Shown here piece by piece: positions 1 to 5,419 of a DNA stretch of 8,348 nucleotides. Where the stretch lies: NCBI GenBank assembly GCA_947311265.1, contig CAMZKQ010000168.1, forward strand, positions 1-8,348. Direction: 5' to 3'. The stretch is from an uncultured Chlorobiota bacterium. GTDB taxonomy: Bacteria > Bacteroidota > Bacteroidia > Bacteroidales > JAADGE01. How positions within the stretch are numbered: the stretch's first letter is position 1; each line of letters starts with the position of its first letter. The notes beneath the pieces were generated by a model. That model had not been told where the DNA came from, did no database searches, and saw nothing but the letters and a program-made list of their open reading frames with translations. Made by a program: the position numbers and the translations under genes.

Positions 1-1
1 G

Positions 2-1141
2 CTTCAAGAAAAATTCTCGCAAGGAAAACTACGCATCTCTCAGCTAGAAAGTAAAAGGGAAGGCTATGCCGATAGCATCAGCAAAATTATTACAAATTTA
101 CAGTACAGCGATATTATCCGCCAAAAAATTGAACATATACAAGAGGCTCATGTGGAGATGATTGGTAAACTTCAGCTGCTAGAACAGGACGATAGCAGAA
201 ATTTTAATTTGCACATGTTGCAAATAAAAGATATTGCAGATTTGCAGGTTGCCCAGCTAGTACGCACTAATAAGGAGTACCAAAATGCAGTCGAAATAAT
301 TTCGGAGAAATTCTCGGAAATTGCTTACGAAATGAACCTTCTGACTAAAGATACGCTTAAATTTTCGGGGCAAACCATCGTTAGCGAACGCTTTTATACC
401 GATTTCTATTTTATTGAGGATTTTCTTAACGAAATTCAAATCCTTACAGAAAGTTTTGTTGAAGAAAATTTAGATATAATTACGGAAAGTGAAAATATTA
501 TCCCTCAATTTAAAATTTTTCAAGATCACTTTTCTAAACTCAAAGAAATAGACACAATTGTAACAGGGGCAGCAGATAACGTCCTTAGAAAATCCGAAGC
601 ACTGCAAGATAAAGGCTATGATTTAAAGGATATTATTCGCCAAATTAAAAATGTAGCAGAATCCACACGTTCTAATATGAATAATTTTTCTAAATATTAT
701 TTACTTTGTGAACAGAATATTAAAGCACTTAATTTTACTAGTTCGGGCAAAAATTTCCCAAATACAAGTAACTTTTCAAGCGATATAAAGGCCATTCAGA
801 ACGAAACTAATAAAAATAATAAAATTATCACTAAGATACTGGTAGAAACCGAAAGCCTTGAGAAAAAAGTAGCCAATGAAATAAAAACAGCAATTACAAA
901 AATTAAATATTACGATTTTTACGAAGAAACTGCTGGCGAAATTATAAACCAATTACAGCACCTATATAATAAAATTGAAATTGATAAAAGTGTAGATATA
1001 CAAAAATTAAAAGAGGAAAATTTAAAGAAAAGTGCAGATTCCTACACCATGAAAAGCGAAAGGGATACACATAACACCGTAGTGTTTGGTGAAAATGCAC
1101 CACAAAATGAAGAGGACGAAGACGAAATAGAATTTTTCTAA
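2..1141 (+). CDS. CheZ-like putative CheY-P phosphatase or CheY-binding protein, 5'-truncated
   Basis: The reading frame is open from base 2 with no stop, so the gene enters from the left. A GTG at 152 is possible but would cut off a conserved-looking segment. 379 residues are visible, almost all predicted helical and charged, with no signal peptide or membrane segment, so it is cytoplasmic. At visible residues 34-45 the segment LQYSDIIRQKIEH contains Asp37-x3-Gln41, the spacing of the catalytic Asp/Gln pair in CheZ. A second related segment near residues 303-315 (YYDFYEETAGEII) has Asp305-x3-Glu309. After a polar linker the protein ends in an acidic, aromatic tail (EEDEDEIEFF), resembling the C-terminal CheY-P tether of CheZ in position and character. 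It lies 12 bases upstream of the STAS gene in a chemotaxis cluster. The CheZ-like role is inferred from motifs and context only; a structural helical-bundle protein that merely binds CheY is the main alternative. Confidence 0.55.
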   Translation, partial: LQEKFSQGKLRISQLESKREGYADSISKIITNLQYSDIIRQKIEHIQEAHVEMIGKLQLLEQDDSRNFNLHMLQIKDIADLQVAQLVRTNKEYQNAVEIISEKFSEIAYEMNLLTKDTLKFSGQTIVSERFYTDFYFIEDFLNEIQILTESFVEENLDIITESENIIPQFKIFQDHFSKLKEIDTIVTGAADNVLRKSEALQDKGYDLKDIIRQIKNVAESTRSNMNNFSKYYLLCEQNIKALNFTSSGKNFPNTSNFSSDIKAIQNETNKNNKIITKILVETESLEKKVANEIKTAITKIKYYDFYEETAGEIINQLQHLYNKIEIDKSVDIQKLKEENLKKSADSYTMKSERDTHNTVVFGENAPQNEEDEDEIEFF

Positions 1142-1153
1142 AGAATAGCAATT

Positions 1154-1471
1154 ATGATAAATATTGAAGTAAAGGCTAGCGAAAATGAAAAGGTGGCTAA
1201 TATTATTGTGCAGGGCGATGTAACGCTTCGCTGGGTAGGCGAAATAAAAGCCCCCCTAATAGATGCACTTAAAAAATATCAGGAATTTAAAATAAATTTT
1301 GTAAATATGACTGCTCTTGATTTGGCAGGTGTGCAAACAATAATAGCATTAAAAAAATCAGCAAAGCAAGAACAAAAAAAAATAACCACCTTGGCAGAAT
1401 TAGACGAAAATACAGAGCAATTGCTAATAAACAATGGCTTTTCTAAGCTGTTTGACCAAGAAAAAGAGTAA
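1154..1471 (+). CDS. Stand-alone STAS domain protein, non-phosphorylatable type
   Basis: The 105-residue protein matches a single STAS (SpoIIAA/anti-sigma antagonist-like) domain. It starts with a beta strand (MINIEVKA), has a strand-turn segment around residues 15-25 (VQGDVTLRWVG), then the signature loop VNMTALDLAGVQTIIAL near residues 50-66, and ends with the usual helix around NNGFSKLF. In phosphorylatable STAS proteins the loop reads Asp-Ser-Ser-Gly. Here it is Asp56-Leu57-Ala58-Gly59, so the serine acceptor is absent. Small STAS proteins of this kind are often encoded beside CheY/CheA genes, where they probably act as binding modules, but their partners are poorly known. The ATG lies 12 bases after the upstream stop with no Shine-Dalgarno sequence, suggesting cotranscription. 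A run of nine A (1374-1382) lies inside the gene but the frame is intact. Family assignment is fairly sure; function is not. Confidence 0.8.
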   Translation: MINIEVKASENEKVANIIVQGDVTLRWVGEIKAPLIDALKKYQEFKINFVNMTALDLAGVQTIIALKKSAKQEQKKITTLAELDENTEQLLINNGFSKLFDQEKE

Positions 1472-1573
1472 CAATACTTATGCAAAGGATTGCTAATGTG
1501 CAGTTAATTTGAAAAACTACTAAATAAAATAAAAAACAGGCTTAGTCGGCCAAAATATAATATATAAAAAATT

Positions 1574-1942
1574 ATGGCTAAAACAATTCTAATAGTTGAC
1601 GATTCTGAAAGTATCCGAGAGGTCGTTAGCTTTACACTCGAAAATGCAGGCTACAACGTACTCGTTGGTATTGATGGCAAAGATGCCCTGAAATTCTTGG
1701 ACGGGCAAAATGAAATTGACCTTTTAATTACCGACCTTTATATGCCTAACATGAACGGTATAGAGCTAATCCGGCACGTACGAGCAGATGCTAACTACCA
1801 GCGGATTCCCATTTTATTTTTAACCACAGAATCTCAACGAGATAAAAAAATGGAAGCAAAAGCAGCAGGGGCAACAGGTTGGATTATTAAACCTTTCGTG
1901 CCTGCAAAACTCCTTTCGGCACTAAATAAGGTATTACGATAG
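1574..1942 (+). CDS. cheY: CheY-like single-domain response regulator (copy 1)
   Basis: A 122-residue receiver domain with no output domain. The acidic pocket is Asp9-Asp10 (ILIVDDSE), the phosphorylated residue is Asp54 (ITDLYMP), the conserved hydroxyl residue is Thr84 in LFLTTES, and the conserved lysine is Lys106 in GWIIKPF. Trp103 sits where E. coli CheY has the switch residue Tyr106, so the aromatic switch is probably kept in altered form. CheA is the expected phosphodonor, and the target would be the flagellar motor or another motility apparatus, which the window does not show. The gene begins 102 bases after the STAS stop and is followed by a hairpin-T terminator, so it ends the first transcription unit. 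It is about half identical, by hand count, to the next receiver gene. The receiver assignment is near certain; which of the two copies is the main output regulator is unknown. Confidence 0.93.
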   Translation: MAKTILIVDDSESIREVVSFTLENAGYNVLVGIDGKDALKFLDGQNEIDLLITDLYMPNMNGIELIRHVRADANYQRIPILFLTTESQRDKKMEAKAAGATGWIIKPFVPAKLLSALNKVLR

Positions 1943-1962
1943 CAAGCAAGTTAAATGCAACT

Positions 1963-2006
1963 TATAAAGCACTCACTCTACTAATAGTAGTGCTTATAGT
2001 TTTTTT
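1963..2006 (+). terminator. Rho-independent terminator after the first cheY
   Basis: AAGCACT (1967-1973) pairs with AGTGCTT (1989-1995). The stem extends by three A/T pairs outside one bulged A, and an alternative inner pairing CTACT/AGTAG is possible. Seven T residues (2000-2006) follow directly. It lies 21 bases after the cheY stop codon and before the second transcription unit, which is the expected place. Confidence 0.75.
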
Positions 2007-2038
2007 GTATCTAAAAAAGAAGTAACCCCACCCCGGAG

Positions 2039-2067
2039 TTCAACAGATTAGTGTGTAACTAGTTGAA
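2039..2067. repeat. Inverted repeat in the spacer upstream of the second cheY
   Basis: TTCAAC (2039-2044) is repeated in inverted form as GTTGAA (2062-2067). An inner TAGT/ACTA pair (2049-2052, 2058-2061) leaves a five-base loop and a four-base bulge on the left side. A G+C-rich patch, CCCCACCCCGG (2026-2036), lies just upstream and stands out from the AT-rich surroundings. The element sits between the terminator and the start of the second unit, where the promoter and 5' leader of the cheY-HPt-cheA operon should be. It could be an operator or a leader hairpin, or chance. Confidence 0.35.
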
Positions 2068-2095
2068 AATAAACATAAAAGAACAATCTTAAACA

Positions 2096-2458
2096 ATGGA
2101 AACAATTCTAATAGTTGATGATTCAATTACCATACTAGACATGCTTACACTTACATTGCAAAAAAATAACTACAGAGTAATTTCTGCATCAGGAGGGCAA
2201 GAGGGATTAAAACAACTCAATGGGCAAAAAATAGATTTAATTATTGCCGATTTATATATGCCCGAACCCAATGGCATAGAATTTACTAAAATTATAAAAT
2301 CAAACCCAGAGTACAAAACGACCCCCGTTATTTTACTCACCACAGAGTCCGACAGAGAGTATAAAATGAGAGCAAAAGCAGCCGGAGCGGCAGGCTGGAT
2401 AACAAAACCATTTTTGCCAGAAAAACTAATAAACGCTGTAAAAACTGTACTAAAATGA
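2096..2458 (+). CDS. cheY: CheY-like single-domain response regulator (copy 2)
   Basis: A 120-residue receiver domain, a paralogue of the gene at 1574. Pocket residues are Asp8-Asp9, the phospho-acceptor is Asp52 (IADLYMP), then Thr82 in LLTTES and Lys104 in GWITKPF, with Trp101 in the aromatic switch position. All residues needed for phosphorylation are present. It differs from copy 1 mainly in helix 1 and in helices 3 and 4, the surfaces that choose partners. It is the first gene of the second unit, after a terminator and a 153-base spacer. Its stop overlaps the start of the HPt gene (ATGA, 2455-2458), so the two products are probably made in fixed ratio and act together. Likely roles are a second motor regulator or a phosphate sink draining CheA; the sequence alone does not decide. 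Confidence 0.92.
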   Translation: METILIVDDSITILDMLTLTLQKNNYRVISASGGQEGLKQLNGQKIDLIIADLYMPEPNGIEFTKIIKSNPEYKTTPVILLTTESDREYKMRAKAAGAAGWITKPFLPEKLINAVKTVLK

Positions 2459-2832
2459 TGAAACAATTTAGAGATAAGTACAAGCAAGAAGCCAAAGGAA
2501 CGATTGGGAAAATTAATGAAATTTTACCAAAACTTATTGAAAACCAGAAGGATAGCTCAATGCGGTACGATATTTTTAGATATGTACACTCCTTAAAAGG
2601 CGGCGGGGCAATGTTTGGCTTTGAAGCCCTTAGTACCCTTGCAGGGAAACTCGAAAATGCCTATGATAAATATAGAGAAAATACAGACACTATCCCCAAT
2701 GCCCTTTTTGAAATTACCAAAGAAGCCTCGCCTTTCTTCCTCGAACTACTCGATTTGGAAAAAGTAAATAAAGACAAAATTAAACAATTTCAAAACCAAT
2801 TGGAACTCAAAATTGAAGCACTCGGTGCTTAA
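2455..2832 (+). CDS. Stand-alone histidine phosphotransfer (HPt) protein related to CheA P1
   Basis: A 125-residue, all-helical protein formed by one HPt domain. The phosphorylatable histidine is His45 in VHSLKGGGAMFGF, with Lys48 three residues on. The same signature occurs in the P1 domain of the CheA encoded next, and LEN-YDK-R is also shared, so one probably arose by duplication of the other. In CheA P1 the residues 19 and 22 after the active His are His63 and Glu66; here they are Gly64 and Glu67, so the second His is missing. Two adjacent ATG codons (2455 and 2458) can start it; the first gives the ATGA overlap with cheY. The gene lies 23 bases before cheA. It lacks any kinase domain and is most likely a phosphate carrier or sink exchanging phosphate with the CheY proteins. 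The HPt assignment is strong; the direction of transfer is inferred. Confidence 0.85.
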   Translation: MMKQFRDKYKQEAKGTIGKINEILPKLIENQKDSSMRYDIFRYVHSLKGGGAMFGFEALSTLAGKLENAYDKYRENTDTIPNALFEITKEASPFFLELLDLEKVNKDKIKQFQNQLELKIEALGA

Positions 2833-2855
2833 CTCAAACTTCAGACTAATACAAG

Positions 2856-4898
2856 ATGGATCAGTTTCAACTGAAATTTATAGACGAAGTCACAGACCTT
2901 ATTAATGCACTCGAAAGTTCAGTTTTAGCACTAGAGAATCGAACCGAAGACCAAGCATTAATAAATGAAATTTTTAGGGTAATGCACTCCCTAAAAGGGG
3001 GAGGAGCAATGTTTGAATTTTATCAAATTAGCGAATTTACACACGACCTCGAAAACATCTACGACAAAGTTCGCCTTGGCGAAAAAAAAGTAGAACGCTC
3101 CCTACTAGATATTACACTAGACTCGGTGGACCACCTTCGCCACCTACTCGACGAAGAATTAGCCCAAAGCCCAGACGTACTAGAAACTCATAAAACACTT
3201 ACCAAACGAGTAGTTGCAGAACTAGGAGAAATCCAAAATACAGCAAACCCCAGCTCGCAAGATAACAAAGAAGCCCCACACGGACTAAAAACCTACTACC
3301 TCCTTTTTAAACCCGCCAAAGATATTTTCGACAATGGCACCAACCCCCTTTATCTGGTAGATGAAGTTTGCGAACTAGGAAAAACACTCACGTTTGCTCG
3401 GACACACGATATACCAAAACTAGAGACATTTAACCCCCTTTTGTGCTACACCTACTGGGAAATATTTATTCAAACCTCGCTAGACCAATCTGAAATAGAC
3501 GATATTTTTATGTTCGTGGAAGACCAATGCGAAATTATTAACGAAGAAATTGCTCAATTACCACTATTATTAAATGAAAGTTTTACAAATAAAGTCAATA
3601 AAAATGCCCTAGAAAACAGCATACAATTTAATTTAGAACAACTAAAAAAATGGGCCAAAGAAGCAGAAGAAAACACCTCTGAAACCGAAATTATAGCAGC
3701 TGAAACCACCCTTGTAAAAGAAAAAATACAAAAATTTACCAAAGAAAGTAAAATTGCAAGCATACGTGTAACGGCCGATAAAATAGACCTTTACATGAAC
3801 ATGGTAAGCGAGCTAGTAACCGCACAAGCTAGCCTAAAACTATTCTCTTCAAAGCTTAAAAACACCACACTGCTTGAAATTGCCGAAAATTTTGAAAACA
3901 TTACCACACAAATGCGTGATAACGCATTAGGCATGTCGCTTATCCCGATAGAAAATATGACTATGCGGTTCCGCCGCCTCGTGCGAGACTTATCGCAAGG
4001 CTTGGGGAAAAAAATAAGTTTCGTAACCGAAGGCACTGATACAGAGATTGATAAAACACTTGTAGAAGGGCTAACCGACCCACTAATGCACATTCTTCGT
4101 AACAGTATCGACCACGGTATAGAAACCGTTGAGGAACGAAAAAAAGCAGGCAAATCAGAGCAAGGCAAAATTACACTCCGTGCGTTTTACTCTGGCTCCA
4201 ACGTACATATCGAAATAGAAGACGACGGCAAAGGCATTGATGCAGAAAAAGTAAGACTAAAAGCAATAGAAAAAGGCTTAATTTCGCCCGATGAAAAACT
4301 AACTGACAAAGATATTTTTGCCCTAATATTTCGCCCCGGATTTTCAACGGCCGAAAAAGTAACCGATGTATCGGGTAGGGGCGTGGGTATGGACGTGGTA
4401 CGCCGCTCAATTGCCGACCTGCGGGGCGAGATAGAAACAGAATCAAAAATTAATATAGGTACAAAAATTACAATAAAACTACCACTAACCCTATCCATTA
4501 TCGACGGGCTTTTGGTGCGTATTTCAAACACCTTTTATATAGTCCCACTCTCCTCAATTGCCAGAATACACGAACTGAAATTTAGCGAACTTAAAACGGC
4601 ATACAACAACATCGCAACAATTAACGATAGGCAAATCCCATTTTACCTCTTGCGAGAAGAACTAGAAATAGATGGCAATTACCCCGAAGAAGTACAATTT
4701 ATCCTTGTCAAATACAGAAATAAAGAAATTGGGCTTGTTTTTGATATTATAGAAGGCGAATACCAAGCCGTACTAAAACCACTAGGAAAACTCTACAAAG
4801 ACCACGATATAATTTCAGGCGCATCAATATTGGGCGATGGCACAATGGCACTGGTGCTAGATACTAACAAAATTATAGATAAATTTTCTGCCAACTAA
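2856..4898 (+). CDS. cheA: Chemotaxis histidine kinase CheA
   Basis: A 680-residue cytoplasmic kinase that autophosphorylates under receptor control and donates phosphate to CheY. Domains: P1/HPt at about 1-120 with His44 in MHSLKGGGAMFEF, plus Lys47, His63 and Glu66; a middle domain at about 143-232 of the type beginning YYLLFKPAKDIFDNGTNPL and containing FMFVEDQCEI, which takes the place of the usual P2; a Lys/Glu-rich linker; P3 dimerisation helices from about 300 (SIRVTADKIDLYMNMVSELV); P4 ATPase at about 370-540 with N box HILRNSIDHG (Asn416), G1 DDGKGID (456-462), F box FRPGFS and G2 GRGVGMD (507-513); and P5, the CheW-like regulatory domain, from about 540 to the end. All catalytic boxes are intact and the length is normal. 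The ATG is the only good start after the HPt stop. It is followed 11 bases later by cheW. The product assignment is secure. Confidence 0.97.
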   Translation: MDQFQLKFIDEVTDLINALESSVLALENRTEDQALINEIFRVMHSLKGGGAMFEFYQISEFTHDLENIYDKVRLGEKKVERSLLDITLDSVDHLRHLLDEELAQSPDVLETHKTLTKRVVAELGEIQNTANPSSQDNKEAPHGLKTYYLLFKPAKDIFDNGTNPLYLVDEVCELGKTLTFARTHDIPKLETFNPLLCYTYWEIFIQTSLDQSEIDDIFMFVEDQCEIINEEIAQLPLLLNESFTNKVNKNALENSIQFNLEQLKKWAKEAEENTSETEIIAAETTLVKEKIQKFTKESKIASIRVTADKIDLYMNMVSELVTAQASLKLFSSKLKNTTLLEIAENFENITTQMRDNALGMSLIPIENMTMRFRRLVRDLSQGLGKKISFVTEGTDTEIDKTLVEGLTDPLMHILRNSIDHGIETVEERKKAGKSEQGKITLRAFYSGSNVHIEIEDDGKGIDAEKVRLKAIEKGLISPDEKLTDKDIFALIFRPGFSTAEKVTDVSGRGVGMDVVRRSIADLRGEIETESKINIGTKITIKLPLTLSIIDGLLVRISNTFYIVPLSSIARIHELKFSELKTAYNNIATINDRQIPFYLLREELEIDGNYPEEVQFILVKYRNKEIGLVFDIIEGEYQAVLKPLGKLYKDHDIISGASILGDGTMALVLDTNKIIDKFSAN

Positions 4899-4909
4899 CG
4901 ACACTAAAA

Positions 4910-5419
4910 ATGATAGAAGAAGATAAAATAACAAACACATTTCTAACCTTTCGCTTAGGCGAAGAGGTATTTGCTGCAAATATAGAAAAAGCAAGCAATA
5001 TTATCGAGATGACCACAATTACAAAAGTACCCCGCTCGCCAGACTACATGAAAGGCATTATCAACTTGAGAGGCACTGTATTGCCAGTAATAGAAACCCG
5101 AATGAAATTCGGCATGGAAGCAAAAGAGTACACCAGAACCACAGTTATTGTCGTTTTTAATGTTGATATTGAAGGCGAAAAATCAATCGTTGGTGCAATT
5201 GTGGACGAACCAGGGAAAGTTATCGAAATTGCAGAAACCGATATAAAACCACCCCCAACGGTTGGGGCAAAATATAAATCGGAACTCATAAAAGGCATGA
5301 TAAAAACAGAAGACCAAGATGACTTTATAATGCTACTAGATATAGATAAAGTGTTTTCGATGGAAGAACTGTTGCACATAAAAGAAACCACAAAAGAAAT
5401 TAAAGACAAGGAACTATGA
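4910..5419 (+). CDS. cheW: Chemotaxis coupling protein CheW
   Basis: A 169-residue protein made of one CheW domain, two five-stranded SH3-like barrels that bind CheA P5 and the receptor tip. The N-terminal strand FLTFRLGEEVFAANI is followed by the family signature MKGIINLRGTVLPVIE (residues 47-62), including Arg54 of the conserved Asn-Leu-Arg-Gly. The usual Asp-Leu-Arg after the Pro-Val is Glu-Thr-Arg here. A charged tail of about 18 residues (KETTKEIKDKEL at the end) extends past the domain. The gene starts 11 bases after cheA and its stop overlaps the start of the next receptor gene (ATGA, 5416-5419), so CheA, CheW and this receptor are probably made together. It is a plain adaptor: no receiver domain is fused to it as in CheV. 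Confidence 0.95.
   Translation: MIEEDKITNTFLTFRLGEEVFAANIEKASNIIEMTTITKVPRSPDYMKGIINLRGTVLPVIETRMKFGMEAKEYTRTTVIVVFNVDIEGEKSIVGAIVDEPGKVIEIAETDIKPPPTVGAKYKSELIKGMIKTEDQDDFIMLLDIDKVFSMEELLHIKETTKEIKDKEL

Noticed and set aside
1374..1382. Run of nine A inside the STAS gene as a slippage or frameshift site
   Set aside because: The frame is intact through the domain, no alternative frame extends it usefully, and A runs are expected in this composition.
1504..1511. TTAATTTG, close to the Bacteroidota -7 element TAnnTTTG
   Set aside because: It lacks the A at position 2 and there is no TTG at the right distance upstream, so it is not reported as a promoter.
1556..1561. TATAAT before the first cheY
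   Set aside because: It is only about 12 bases from the ATG, has no -35 partner, and such strings are common in AT-rich spacers. Bacteroidota promoters usually have a different consensus.
3791..4531. Overlapping minus-strand open frames opposite cheA
   Set aside because: They are antisense to the conserved P3-P4 kinase region, resemble no family, and have no regulatory context.
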